Source: Rhea pennata
Taxonomy: Eukaryota; Chordata; Aves; Rheiformes; Rheidae
Assembly: GCF_028389875.1 (NCBI RefSeq)
Contig: NC_084663.1
Span: 208,351,876 to 208,415,875 of the forward strand
DNA length: 64,000 nt
Direction: 5' to 3'
In this document: positions 1 to 37,275 of the stretch, one piece after another
Layout of the letters: each line of letters starts with the position of its first letter
Position numbering within the stretch: the stretch's first letter is position 1
Translations under genes and position numbers: made by a program
Notes under the pieces: model-generated
What the model was told of the DNA's origin: nothing
Seen by the model: only the letters and a program-made list of their open reading frames with translations
Databases searched by the model: none

Positions 1-26041
<26,041 letters not shown>

Positions 26042-26212
26042 GTTTTTGTGAGAACTGTTTTCTCTTTTTTCCATCAGTTCCCTCATTCATATCATTGCTG
26101 ACATAAACGCACCTCCAGGGTTGCAAAATGATAAATGTAACTGAATCCAAGTCCTTTTTTTTTTCTCTCTTACTTTCTGCTGCCTTTTCTCTGTGGGAGC
26201 ACATCAATAAGG

Positions 26213-26218
26213 AATAAA
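26213..26218 (+). terminator. ME3: Candidate ME3 polyadenylation signal AATAAA
   Basis: AATAAA lies about 170 bases after the ME3 stop codon and fits a short 3' UTR. No transcript evidence is available here, and longer 3' UTRs are possible. Confidence 0.45.
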
Positions 26219-26219
26219 A

Positions 26220-28540
26220 CAGGGCCAACACTGGACGCTCAGTACTGTAAGGAGAAAGAGCAACTATAAATGCAGCCTCACACAGTCAGCTGCAATGCAG
26301 GCTTTGCCATCATATAAAGTGCTGTAGCCTCCTAAAACGGTGTTGCCACCTTTGCAGTCCTTCATTTGAAAACATGACTTCTGGGGTGTAGAAAAGCAGG
26401 TAGAGAGGGAGGCAGAGAGCCCTCACAAGTGACAGGAGTCCTGCAAAGATGGACATCTAGCTGAAAATATTCCTAGGGATCATCTTCTCAAAAAAAAAAA
26501 AAAAAAGAGACTCAATGACTTCTTATCAAAACCATGAGTCTAAAATGGCATTGTTGTATTTTCTAGCACTCTGGTCCCTAGTCAGTAACACTCATATCAG
26601 TCAGGAGTATCTGCCACTCCTGAAGCCACTGGCATCTTAACAGGGGATCCTCTTGAAAACCTGCCACACCAACAGTAGCCTCCACACAGCTGTAGTTACT
26701 GCTGAGTTATCTCTCCCCTCACACTTCCAGAGCCCTACCAAAATCCCTCGAAAAGTAACATGAACACAGCTGGAATTCAAACAGAAACTTCTTTTAGAGA
26801 AACCCCTGGAGGCTGTGACAGCGATCTGTGATTGTAAGGCTTGTTCTTGTATCTATCACACTCAAACGGCAAGCCCAGGATACACGGGCTTATTCCAACA
26901 GCCCTTCCTTGCCTGGTACCAATACAGCATGAATGTTCTCAGGGAATATAGTAGGGTTTCCACTTGTGGGTAGCTGTGATGGAGAGGGGGTGGAGGGGAA
27001 AGAAGGGCAGTGTTGGTTAATTAGACTATATCAATCCTGCATCCTCTCTAAGGCCTTAGCAGCTAACAGCTTGCCTTGCACTCCTGCTACACTGAACTGA
27101 CCACCCACAAAAATGCTTCTTTGCCAGGGGCTTGAATCACACTGCTCAAAGCCTTTGTTTCCTTTTCCAGTGTTAGAATCAAACAAACCTGCTACTTTTC
27201 CACAGTTTGAATCCTAGTGGAGAGAGGTCCCTAGCTTACTGAAAGACCCCAGTCCTGTCTGGGCTGGCTTGGAGGCCTGGCTGTCAGCCCAAGCTGTCCA
27301 GAAGCTGCATGCTAGATGGGATGGAGGTGTCCAGTCAAGCACTGCAAGTGGTTGTTCTTAAGGCCCAGGTTGCCACCTGAGCAGTCCTTGGGCTCCTTAT
27401 GGGTGCATTCTGCATAGGAGCCCCTGTGCAGTCCACAGGCAGTTCAGCCCAGCTTAAGAGGTGCCTGCTTAACCTTACTTCCTCACTCTCAGCTCTGCTG
27501 TTTTCTGCTGTCTCAAGAGAAGACACCTGGGGCTGGCCCAGAAGCCAAGTGTCCTGCTCCCAGGGGCATGCATGTGCCGGGAGCTCGGAGCCTGCCTCTG
27601 TGGTGTGCATCTCACAGTCCCTTGTGCACACTTGCCATTCTTTGCCTGTGGACCTATGGACACTGTGAGAAGTGTGCCCATGGCCCCACGAGAGCTGGGC
27701 TCATTAGCAGCCCTGCCCATGGCCTGCTTGGCAGATGCTTCACAGACAAGGAGTTACAATCCCACCCCAAACAGCTTGACAATGCTCAGAAACTGTCTGC
27801 TGAGCTCCACTACTGAAGGTGGCCAAGGGCAAAGCCAGCTCCTCCTGCCAACCTACACAGGCCATCTGAACCCCCTTAGGCCTCATCCACCCTTCTTCCC
27901 CTCTCCACAGCACAGGTGTTCAGGGACCAGCTGAGCTCCAAAGTGGTGGCTCTTCCCTGTGCAGACTCACAGCTTCCACTCCACAAGCACCATCTGCACC
28001 TGTGCTGCCCTGAGGCTTAGGAATGTTCACACAGCTTCTGGACCAGCTGTATGGCCTGAGCATTTCATGACTGCTTGGTCATGAAATCAGTGCAAGGCAG
28101 TGGAGCTGCTAGCTCTGTTTTCATATTGCAACAATGGCCTTCCATAGGGTACGTTTCAATAGGCCAATACAGCTTTATTTTAAAATTCATCTCCAGTTCA
28201 TTCTTCCAGTGTGCCAAAAAGAATGAAAAATCCCTGCACTACATGTCATAGGTGATGGGATTTCACCCTTGTGGCTTCTCGAGTCTTGGCAGCTGGAGCC
28301 TCAATAGCAGCACTGCCTGCCAAGGGGAATTGGGGTGGCCCAGCCTCCACCAAGGCCACAGCGCTAGGTCCTAGGCACCACTCCTACAGCCAGCAGGCAA
28401 AAGTGCTCAGCGTAATCACCAGTACCCGGGCAAAAGGCACCGTGGAAGCACAGGGGCCAGGCAGGGAGCCAGGTGCTTTGCCATTACCCCAAATTGAGAA
28501 TAAGCCCATGGAACCTCCTTTCTCCCCATGGGGACAAGAA
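26220..28540. other. Intergenic DNA between the convergent ME3 and CCDC81 genes
   Basis: No exon, repeat family or RNA gene recognised apart from an A-tract at about 26,490-26,506. The missing CCDC81 C-terminal exons would be expected here or just above; I searched the minus strand by eye for their coiled-coil and NLGVAEA-type motifs and did not find them. Confidence 0.5.
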
Positions 28541-28544
28541 TTCT

Positions 28545-28700
28545 TCAGCTGTTCTGCTGCCCAAGCTGCTCCCAGAGGACCCAGGAGCAGCAGTGGGTGC
28601 AGGCCCACGAGCAGAAGCCCAGGTCACTCCGGCGCCCACCTTGTACGGACACCCCACGCACACGCTCCGTGCCTTGTTGCATTCTCTGCTGGACACTACC
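28545..28700 (-). pseudogene. Relic of a CCDC81-type 3' exon (copy A)
   Basis: Minus-strand frames here show SERAFDWVQHFLGSVQQ and, in a different frame, RECNKARSVCVGCPYK. They resemble the end of CCDC81 (KAFERAS...LFLLDQ, then a CxxxxRCxxC cysteine cluster), but joining the two parts needs a frameshift. The same block recurs at about 36,930-37,075, including a shared run of about 30 bases around CCCAAGCTGCTCCCAGAGGA. I read it as a decayed C-terminal exon; the homology is weak and the assignment tentative. Confidence 0.3.
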
Positions 28701-29160
28701 AAGGAAGTGCTGCACCCAGTCGAAGGCCCGCTCAGAAGGGCTCCCTTTTTCACACAGCCGCACGGAGGCCTCAGATAGCCCTGAGTACTTCTCACTGCCT
28801 CCTCAGCGCTGTCACAGTGGGATTATGGTGATACTGCCCATAACTGTGAAATAAGAGAGGGGAATCCCAACAGCTCTTCACTTACCCAGTTCTCAAAGGC
28901 CAGTATGTTATAAGGCCCAATTGGTTACTCCAGCTGGTAACATCAATCTTTATTTAGCATCTTTAAGTGTCTTTTAGCACTGGGAAACACATCTCATCTT
29001 TGCTGAAAGTTCAACTCCTGCAAGGGGGCAACACTGACCCCAACGCTGGCAGTGCACAGCCCTCCATGGGGACTTGGTGGTGCCATGCCCTGGGCCTGGC
29101 CAGGCCTGCAGAAAGCAGGGACCGTTCACGTGGGTCCTGTATGTGTGTCTTCACGCCAGG

Positions 29161-29183
29161 AAAAAAAAAAAAAAAAAAAAAAA
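29161..29183. repeat. Poly-A tract (23 A)
   Basis: Uninterrupted A run with no recognised retroposon body in front of it. Confidence 0.9.
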
Positions 29184-29869
29184 GTGTCAAGGTTTAGATC
29201 CAAGGAGAGAAGCCAAAAAATGCTTCCCCTTCTTGAACATGAGACCCCATTCCTGAGGTTTCTTTGCCTGTTACAAGGTATCAGGGTGGGAATGACTTTC
29301 TTTTCAAAAAGGTTCTTACACAGCTTCCTCTCGTCTATTCACTCTTCTCCTTCCTCTTCACCTCTGCCATGGCCTGGTTAAACACTTGAACTTTCTGGGT
29401 ATTTGAGGTCTGTGCCTGACTTCTCAGCTATTTGGCAAGGATAGAAGAAGGGAATACCTTTTAGATGGAGGGATGAGCAGAGGAAACTTCCTTGGATAGC
29501 CTGGAAGCATCTATGAGTGCACAGCCCTTCTCACAACAGTCACCCCAAGAGTCTTCTTTTTCAAGAACAGCAAGCATTAGAGGCTTCATCCCTTGGCCAA
29601 GGAAGCCCAAGAAAAGCCTGTGCTTTGTCTGTGAGCTCCAGAGGCCTAATTCTTCCATTGCAGGTATTAGAAATTGCAGAAACACAGTTTATTCCTCAGC
29701 ATAGCAGTTCTGCTCGAGCTCAACTTAGCCTCACAAGTAGTGAACCCTCATGGACCTCGGCCCCTCAGGGACGTCTGGGTATGGCTGGTTCAAGCTTGTC
29801 CCTCCCCTGGCATCCACTCCCAAGAGCAGGCAGACCCCAAATGCCAAGATTGCCTGAGTGGAAGGAAGG

Positions 29870-29943
29870 GAGGGTCGAGCCATGCCCTCAGCACTGCAGA
29901 GGCCTCCTTTTGTCCTCCAAGTCTGTCTGAGGGCTTCCTGCTC
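29870..29943 (-). pseudogene. CCDC81: Possible CCDC81 exon 10, shortened and decayed
   Basis: After a pyrimidine-rich stretch ending GTGAG, the minus strand encodes EQEALRQTWRTKGGLCSAEG in the phase needed to follow exon 9. Human CCDC81 continues at this point with DQEAF and, about 25 residues later, a VAEA motif, so a shortened version is plausible. The later residues do not match, and no clear donor is seen. It could be a dying exon or chance. Related nucleotide tracts lie near 38,812-38,845 and 40,515-40,558. Confidence 0.3.
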
Positions 29944-30086
29944 CTCACAGGGAAAAGGCAAGCCAGAGAGACAACAGTCCCTCTTGGCTTTGGAGGCAAT
30001 GATAGCCCTGGGACTTGAATACCCGTGACCCTGGACTGCCCTGCGGGAGAGAATAGCTCTTTTGGAGGATGTTTTCAAGTACATAC

Positions 30087-30233
30087 CTGAGCCCGCTCCT
30101 TGTCAGATTTTGCCCTCCGAGCCTGATAATCAGTCCAGAGGCGCTCCTCCTCCTCTTCTCTGTGTCGTGCTTCTTCAGCCAAGAGGGCCCGGAGCTTGCT
30201 TTGCTCTTGTTGCATGCAGAGGTAACAGATTTC
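30087..30233 (-). CDS. CCDC81: CCDC81 exon 9: CYLC motif and start of coiled coil
   Basis: Acceptor ggccttgcag, donor gtatgt, 49 codons in phase 0. It encodes EICYLCMQQEQSKLRALL and then an Arg/Glu-rich helix with LWTDYQARR, ending KERAQ. The ExCYxC start is a family signature and the rest is a typical coiled-coil composition. The 3' part of this exon recurs in the relic at 39,043-39,256. Confidence 0.85.
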
Positions 30234-33200
30234 CTGCAAGGCCATATAAAAGCAACAGCAGCAGCATGAAACTCAGCTCCTTTGGATATTGCCTTCCACC
30301 ACACTGCCAACACCATCTTCTGGCTGACATGAGAAAGCAGAGGTGTAGAAGGTAAGAGAGAAGATACAAGGTACCATAAATTTTCAAGTAACATCCAGAG
30401 AAAGCCATTCAATGTGAATATTTGTCACAGGACTTTTCAAGGGTCAGTACCTTAGAGCTGTGTTTTTTTAGCAACGGCAGAGTAATATGGCACAGTAATG
30501 ACACAGATGCCTACAGAATACCTGTCCTGCTCTCTTATGACCATCACAGACAGGGACATCTGCTTGGGTCCTGGTTTTAGAAAGGCGCCTGAGCTTGCCT
30601 TCTTCTCCCTTCTTGCAGGAGCTCCCCTCCCACAGTAGCGGCAGTCTGCAAACACACAACAGGAGAGGTTTTGTCCTCACCTTCAGCTCACTGCCTGGGT
30701 GCCACCTTCTGCCCCGAAGGCAAAGCTGCAGGAAAACAATATTTGGCAGAAAGCGGTAGCTTCAGCTGTGCTTCTCAGCTGTGGCATCACATCTGGCGTG
30801 CTCACATGCAGACCTTCTCCTCATGGGGCAGCGAGAGCAATACTGACGCTTCATATGACAGTCTCCCTGCACTGTGAGTTACACAAGCGACTGCTGGGAG
30901 GACCAAAATACTGCAGTAGGTTCATAAAGGGGGTTCCTGCTGGGGAACAGAGGAAAAGAAGGAGACAGCAATCTAGTGTGCAGAACAGTCCTGCCGTGGG
31001 TATCTCTCTGGTGCTTCTCCTGCCACAAAAATAGATTTTCCTAGAAAAGAGGCTTCACTGCAGGCAGCCAAAACAAGCAGCCTGTCACAAGAGCATGTGG
31101 AAAACCCCCTCACCTTCTGGACTAATTCTTTCTTCCGAGTTGCCAAAGGATGTGTAGCTTGGAAGTCAAGTCAGGAGAAAACGAAGCCAACACAAGAGTC
31201 CACAAACATCTATTATACCCTTGCCCTCCAGACTTGGATGTAGTTCCTCCTTGTGACACACATCAAAAGCCTTTCAGAGTCCATAAAGACACTGTGTCAG
31301 TAGGAGACCACTCACCACACAAGAACAAGAGCTTAGGCTTTCCTTCCTCCATTTCTCCAAGAGTCTCACCTGGCAGAAGGCTCCAGTTCTTTGCCCATCT
31401 TCGCCAGGCCCCCCTCTGTCTTCCCTGTGGTTACCCTGTTCGCAGACAGAGCCTCTTCAGAGAGGAGGTAGCACTTGCCAGGAGAAGTCCCTGCAAGGAG
31501 GCAACAAGAGGGTGACAAGTCGACCAAGGAGTGACTGAGCCTCCCTGCCTGACAGTTTGGAAAAGGACTACAAAGGGGCTAAGAAAATCACCCGCTCCCC
31601 AGGGAGTGTTAGATCCCTTCTGACACTAGCTCTTCTCCCCCTTTTTGTTTCTGCCACACAAATTACTGCCTTTCCTCCCCGGTAGCATTTCCTGTGCAGC
31701 ATTTCTCCCCTGCTTCATCTAGTGGGCATTCTGGGAACAGGGACCAGGTGGGAGATGCTGGTGATCTAAATAGTCTGCCTAGGGAAGTAACTTCAGCAAA
31801 GGGGAAGATGAGCTCTGCATTCATTTCCTAGACACACAGATGTGCTCTCCAGGCACTTCCAGGCCAAAGACACTAATATTGGGAAGTTTACAAGAACTTA
31901 CCAATGAAGGGACAGGGTTCAAAGCTGCTTAAAAGTGCAGTTGCATTTGGCCCAACTTAGAATCCTTTTCACGGTTATCACAAGACAAAGGTCTCATCAC
32001 AGGAAAAGAAACGGGTTCTCCAATACCTCCTCAGGTAATGAAGGCAGACTTTCTTACACAGACTGCGCAGTGATTTTCTTACATTTCTACCCCTTGCTGC
32101 CCCAGCTGACTCACAAAAGCAGAGAACAGTTTGCATGGGACACCAGGGAACTCCCAGAAGAGTCCTTGAGCCTAATGAGTCAATCAAGATTTACCATGCC
32201 AGGAAAATAGCAACACAGCAAGGGCTGCATCATGAACCAGGCATTTCAACCTGAGCTCTCATCTCTTTGCAGTAAGGACAGAAGTGCATCAGGGAAGCTT
32301 CTGTGTGGAGCTGGTGCTTCAATTACCTTTGCTGTTAGTGCTCTCATTTTCCCTTGGCAGCTGTTTTGGGTGGCTGAGTTTTTCAGTTCCTTCTCTGCTG
32401 GATTTGATGGGAGGTGGGATGTGGAGCCTGATCCTGGAACCAAGAAGAAGCCTCCAGTTGGAGTGAAGGGCATCACACTTCAGCAGCACAGGACATGGAT
32501 GGATCTGGTCTTTGTTCCATGCGCTGGGAGATGGCCTAGTCATCACAATGCCTATCTGAGAAGCACTCTTGCAGGTTGATCTTTTCACCCTTTCACTCAT
32601 GGGAAAGGGAGGGAGCAGGCAAAGGGATGGAAAATGTTGCCAATGGTCAGTAATTTCTGCTGAAGTGGAGTGATTGGGCATGTCAAACATGATTGGTTTT
32701 CCATGTTCACCTAGGCTTTGACACACCCTTTCCACAAGAGCAAGGGGAAGTCTGGAGTGACCATGAGCTGTTCATTTCCAAGCAAGCTTCTCAAGCAGTA
32801 GATCTCAGCGGCGCCAGGGAGGCACTGGGAAGCTGTTAGCGTGGCCAGCCAAGGGCTACAGAAGCAAACCTACTCACTTGGGAAACACAATGGTGCTGTC
32901 AGAGCGAGTCTGGGAAATGGCACTTGCTCTGCTTGATATGGCTGAATCCATGGTCCATGGCCTCTGCAAAGGGATAGAGCAGATGAAATGATTCTAAGTC
33001 AGTGATCGCATTGCCACGAAAGGGAGCAATTGATTTGACTGCTAAAGAGAGAGGAGGCCTTGCCAAAGCCCTTGACAAAGGTCTCCTTCATGCACATTGG
33101 CCCCTTCTTATGACCAGCAGAAGCTGCAGAGTGAAGAAGTGATCCTGGGCAAGAAAGCTGCCTAGCTTTCTGCAAGGGCGCGAATCAATAGCCTCAAGCA

Positions 33201-36200
33201 GGAGGAGGTTTTGCAGCTAAGGAAGAAGTTGGTAGAGGCAGGCAGGGAATAAGGCATTCCTGAAGCCAGCTTTTGTGCCTACTGGGACTTGTCTCTCTGT
33301 CTGTGCATTCATGAGCAGAGAAAAAATAATGCTTAGGGTTTTGTGCCCAAAGACTTTCCTGATATTCAACCAGCTGCATCTGAAGCATACAGGAACAAGG
33401 AAACATGTTTTCCCTTGGCACGCTGTCTAAGAACTGACAGGGCCAAACATCAAGCATCACTAAACCATGGGGTTCTGTCAGGCCATAAAGGTAAGAGAAC
33501 AGAAACGCCACTGTCACTCTACTTCTCCTTCTACCCTTTCCCTGAGTGTGCAGGGACACCATGCTGGGCACTGTGCTTTGACACCAGACAGCTACTCTTC
33601 TGTTCTCCTATGGAACCAAGACCCCTGACCCTTCTCAAGGAGCAACCTAGAGAGCACTTGCATGAAGGTAGAGCATGTCTACCCCAAGTGGCCAACCCAG
33701 CCCTGGCAGACCAACCAAAGCCAGCTCAGCAGTCTTTTGGTGGGAAGATTTCCACATAAGGCTTTGATAGCCCTGGACGAAAGAAAAACTCACATGAAGG
33801 AGAGATTTTGTCAGATGTCCTGTCCCATCCAGGGATTCCAGAAAGTCCTTGTAAAACAGCATTTTGATTTTGTTTCCTCGGACAACGAGAATGCCAAGGC
33901 CCTTGAAGACAAAGTCCACATCATGCCTGCTGGCTATGGTACAAGATAAAAAAAGCAGGCTCTCTCGTACACAGCCCTCCACAGTGTCCCGAGGAAACTT
34001 GGCGTCCAGTGAGAGCTGGACATAGTTCAGGAGGACAATTGGTGGAGCACCTAGAAAAAAAATAGAGACACAAAGTCAATTAGGCAGTCCAGATTCAGTA
34101 ACACTACAGCCTCAGGCAAGACTCTGCCCGGCAAGGTGTAGCTGAATGCCCTGGAGCTGTTCACAGGAGATGTTTGCTTCTGTCTTTGCTGGCATCATGT
34201 CAAAACACCCTGCTGATTGTCTGCTAAGCAGACAGCAAAGGATGTCTTCTATATAGGAAGAGAAAAAACACCTCAGCCCAGAAACAGGATGAAAATTGAG
34301 AGAGCTGCAGGGCATGCAAGGGGAAAATGGCCAAGATCCCACCACAAGGCCACCATAACCATTATTCTGACCACCCCTCAAATCCATCAGCCAATTCTGC
34401 AGCCCCTTGCATCAGGGCCAGGACACAAGGGGGTTAACTGGAAGGGAGTGCATGTTTCAACACACAGAGCCCCAAGGTCTTGGTGCCCCACAGGCATCAC
34501 TGATGCTACAGCACAGCCTCACTGATATTTACCACACCCACAGCCATGGCAGCATTGACTTGGGACTCCAGTCAGCGGGGTCATGAGTCTGTTTTTGTCT
34601 AAACTCCAGTTCCCCTCTCTGTAGCAATGTTTCCCTACAGCTGATTGCATGTCACTTTGGTCTACAATGGTGCTATCAGAGTCACCATGACTTCATGTCT
34701 GGCATTCCTTTTGAGGAGATCTGGTGCAACACAGCAGGAGAATCTCAGCTGTGACCAAATCCAAGCTGAATAAAGACCTCCACTAAATTTCCATCAGATG
34801 GTAGGCACCAGAACACTGAAGAACAGTGAAGAGGATTCATCCAGCTCAGAGAGAGCAAGTCTAATTCAGGCCAGATACTTGCAAAATGATCTTCTCAAAA
34901 ATTGCTGCATATGGAGATCTCTAAGCCATGAGCTTAAGCAGTTCTCTGCACCTTTGGAAGGAGCCGTGCACTTCCCATTGTCCTCTCAGACCAGCAATTC
35001 CCTAATGCCACAAAACCAGTACAAAGAGAAAGCCAAGGCTCCTTACCAGGAAGAATTTCTTTAGTGTATCTGAACCCATGAATCCGCGCAAAGTTCTCAG
35101 ACACTTGAAAAACAGGCTTCAGGACATGCAAGAGTTCATAGCCTCTCCCAGGCAAATAATGTTTAATAAGGCAAAAGATCCCCAGTCCAATTACTCTGAC
35201 ACCCTGAAAACACAAGAGAAAGAAGAAGAAGGAGAAGCATTGCAGAGCTGGACACAAGCCCCACACAAGCAGGACCTGCAGAGGTCAGTGATGGAGCTTT
35301 GTGACCTTTCCACTACAGATGGAAAGGCGTCCAGATGGTATCCACTTTGGAGAGTTCTGCTGAAGGCTTTCCTGTTCCAGGATTTTTCGTCCTCTGCCTC
35401 TATAACAGAGTTGGCAAAGCACAAGCAGAGCAAAGACCCCTGGCTAGACAAGATCCCAGGGGTTTCCAAGAGAGGGGAGACACCCTCTGAAAAAGGGTCA
35501 GGTGTGCCTTTCCAGTCTTCCACTGCGGGACACCCAAGCTCTAGACACTGTTGATCAGTATCTTGTATTAGAGCTGAACTTTGCCATCTAGATTTGCAGA
35601 GAAGTAGGGCCAGGACACTTGGGTACTTCTGGGGTGTTTTTTTTCTGCACAGGAGAAGATGCACTGCAGTCGGTGGCATGGAGAGGGAGGCCAGAACTAC
35701 TGAAACCACCAGAGGATGAGAGGATGAAGAGACTGCTGGGCCCACCTTGTTCAACGCAAACTGCTGGAGGATGTAATGAGACACACTGTCCCAGATTTTC
35801 TCAACATCTGGAAAGCAAGGAAGAGGTAGGTCATACTCCATGTCAGCATACTCACAACTGTTCAGCACACTCCTAACTGTGAGATAGCAGGTGCCAGGGT
35901 CATCAAACACTCCCCAGACCCCTCCCCCATGAATAAATACATCCTTGGCAGAGGCTGCATAACTGGGGTTTCCACTGACATAAGACCATAAGCCTCACTG
36001 TGACCCTGGAGAAGGTTGGGCACTGAAACAGAGCTCTTGTAGGTAGTGTGGACACAGGGATCCATCCATCTGACACTCCACAGTTGAAGGTGCCTCCAAG
36101 TTCACATCTGTGCTGAGATGTTGAGCACCAAGAGAGCAGTGATTAGGAGAACAGGTTACTCAGAGGGTTTGTGCAGTTTTTGTCATTAGAGGTTTTCAAG

Positions 36201-36562
36201 CCCCAGCTGAATAAAGCCCTGGCCTCCCTGGTGTGGCCTCACAGCTGAGCTGCTTTGAGCAGCACTTTGGACTAGTGTCTAGGACTGGCGTCCCTTCCAA
36301 CTTGCACTATCCTGTGACCAGGACACAGGAGCCCTGGCTGCCAAGCTGATCCCCATGCCAATAAGGTGCCCTCTGCCAGCTCCCTCATTTCAGCCACTGC
36401 ACAACCATCTGCTCTGGGCTCCAAGACAGTGATAGCTAAGGGCTGTAATCTAACAGCACTCATCAGATAGCTCCTGAAGGCCTTACCATCATCAGTGAGG
36501 TTCATAAGTGTTGGAAACATGAGGCGGCCAGACCACAGGAGAGGAGCGTTCTTGGCATCCAT
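30087..36562 (-). CDS. CCDC81: CCDC81 (coiled-coil domain protein 81), N-terminal nine exons
   Basis: Coding join on the minus strand: 36562-36487, 35807-35746, 35203-35047, 34050-33794, 32963-32878, 32433-32327, 31490-31370, 30645-30522, 30233-30087. The nine exons total 1,137 bases (379 codons) with AG/GT sites and matching phases at every junction and no stop. CCDC81 is a centrosome-associated protein. Its N-terminus carries two domains of the bacterial HU/IHF fold (residues about 20-185 here) and is followed by a linker and a coiled coil. Clear matches include IWDSVSHYILQQFALNKGVR, VEGCVRESLLFLS, FKGLGILVVRGNKIKMLFYK and EICYLC. The start is the ATG at 36562, which has A at -3 and G at +4. 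The normal protein is near 650 residues; the C-terminal coiled coil is not recognisable in the window, so the gene is either truncated, strongly diverged, or becoming a pseudogene. It is convergent with ME3, as in mammals. Confidence 0.8.
30522..30645 (-). CDS. CCDC81: CCDC81 exon 8: basic linker
   Basis: Acceptor gtgtttgcag, donor gtattc. The first base completes an Arg codon from exon 7. It encodes LPLLWEGSSCKKGEEGKLRR and ends VCDGHKRAGQ, matching the end of the human linker (CQDHNKAGQ) just before the CYxC exon. Confidence 0.8.
31370..31490 (-). CDS. CCDC81: CCDC81 exon 7: linker
   Basis: Acceptor ctccttgcag, donor gtgaga. It starts in phase 1 and ends in phase 2, encoding TSPGKCYLLSEEALSANRVT and ending KELEPSA. 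The sequence is poorly conserved; the call rests on the splice sites and on exact phase agreement with both neighbours. Confidence 0.65.
32327..32433 (-). CDS. CCDC81: CCDC81 exon 6: linker
   Basis: Acceptor cttggttccag, donor gtaatt. It encodes IRLHIPPPIKSSREGTEKLS and ends ENESTNSK. The opening lines up with the human FPRIELKE segment across the exon 5/6 junction (FPK-IRL here). Phases match exons 5 and 7. Confidence 0.7.
32878..32963 (-). CDS. CCDC81: CCDC81 exon 5
   Basis: Acceptor ccctttgcag, donor gtgagt. It encodes RPWTMDSAISSRASAISQTR and then SDSTIVFPK. It matches the conserved RPDTVDSVLSSR segment after the second HU-like domain. Confidence 0.85.
33794..34050 (-). CDS. CCDC81: CCDC81 exon 4: second HU-like domain
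   Basis: Acceptor ttttttttctag, donor gtgagt, 257 bases. It encodes APPIVLLNYVQLSLDAKFPR, DTVEGCVRESLLFLSCTIAS, the VDFVFKGLGILVVRGNKIKM strand region and FYKDFLESLDGTGHLTKSLL. This is the best conserved part of the gene and matches the second HU-like domain of CCDC81. Confidence 0.9.
35047..35203 (-). CDS. CCDC81: CCDC81 exon 3: end of first HU-like domain
   Basis: Acceptor gtgttttcag, donor gtaagg, 157 bases. It encodes GVRVIGLGIFCLIKHYLPGR, then VLKPVFQVSENFARIHGF, ending KEILPG. The RPVF-like motif is present as KPVF. The phases agree with exons 2 and 4. Confidence 0.9.
35746..35807 (-). CDS. CCDC81: CCDC81 exon 2: first helices of HU-like domain 1
   Basis: Acceptor ttgctttccag, donor gtgggc, 62 bases. 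It encodes DVEKIWDSVSHYILQQFALN and a final Lys. The IW...V...Y..QQ.AL.K pattern is the family hallmark. Confidence 0.9.
36125..36320 (+). mobile_element. CR1 LINE 3' end in CCDC81 intron 1
   Basis: Sense CR1 3' region on the plus strand: TTCAAGCCCCAGCTGAATAA, AAAGCCCTGG, GAGCTGCTTTGAGCAGCACT and the terminal CCCTTCCAACTTGCACTATC followed by CTGTGA. It is antisense to CCDC81. Confidence 0.85.
36487..36562 (-). CDS. CCDC81: CCDC81 exon 1 (start codon)
   Basis: Starts ATGGATGCC with a strong context (AAG before ATG, G after). It encodes MDAKNAPLLWSGRLMFPTLM then NLTDD and ends one base into the next codon before donor gtaagg. The frame stays open upstream of the ATG without another in-frame ATG, and an acceptor-like TACCTTGCAG lies near 36,635, so a 5' non-coding exon is possible. 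Confidence 0.8.
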
Positions 36563-36929
36563 CTTGCTCACAGCCTCCTCTCCTCTCACTAACCAGCTGT
36601 CCCTTCTTAGGCTGCTGCCTCCTCCCTGCAAGGTAGCTCCTCAAGAGCAAAGCAGTTGCCAGGGCAGCCCCCATGACATGGTTCCCAAAGGCCTTGCAGC
36701 AAAGAACGAGCAGGTGAGTGGAGTGGGGCTAGGCAACAGGGGTGCCACTAGGACACAGCCAAGCCCACTGTTACCCGCTCCCATGTGTCACAAGAGAGGC
36801 TGCAGCCTTCCGGGCCGCAAACCCAGTCAATCTCTGCATCCTTGTTTTGGGGGTTGCCCCAGCTGTTTTGGGGAGCTGCCCCCCCCTCCTTGCAGTGCCT
36901 TCCTCTGGCCACGAGGTGACAGCATGCTC

Positions 36930-37075
36930 TCCAGCTGTTCTGTTGCCCAAGCTGCTCCCAGAGGACACCAGGAGGCACAGGCCCCTCAGCTCCTCTGTCT
37001 CAGGACTTATTTGGGCCTGCCACGTACACACATCCTATGCACATATTGCATGTGCTCATTGCATTTCTGTTTCTT
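36930..37075 (-). pseudogene. Relic of a CCDC81-type 3' exon (copy B)
   Basis: Duplicate of the block at 28,545-28,700. The shared run around CCCAAGCTGCTCCCAGAGGA differs by one or two bases. The cysteine cluster frame reads NAMSTCNMCIGCVYVAG here against RECNKARSVCVGCPYK in copy A. No open frame joins it to other exons. Confidence 0.3.
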
Positions 37076-37189
37076 GAAATTCCATCCATCTCATTCTGAG
37101 ATCACTTCTGGCAGCACAAGCACTGTCATGGGCACAGCAGGAAAGCTTAATGGAATTCTCTGATTCTACAAAGTGCCACCTAGGTCACA

Positions 37190-37275
37190 CCAAAGGGTCC
37201 CAACCACTCACCCCATCCACAGCTCATAACCAACCATGGCTTCCGACTAACACCAGTTGCTGCCCCTCTAGAAAC
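37190..37275. repeat. Local duplicate, first member
   Basis: TCCCAACCACTCACCCCATC ... CAGCTCATAACCAACCATGG corresponds to TCCCGACCACTCACTCTGTG ... CAGCTCATAAGCAACCATCA at about 38,706-38,800. The pair flanks the CR1 fragment at 37,985-38,575. Confidence 0.55.
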
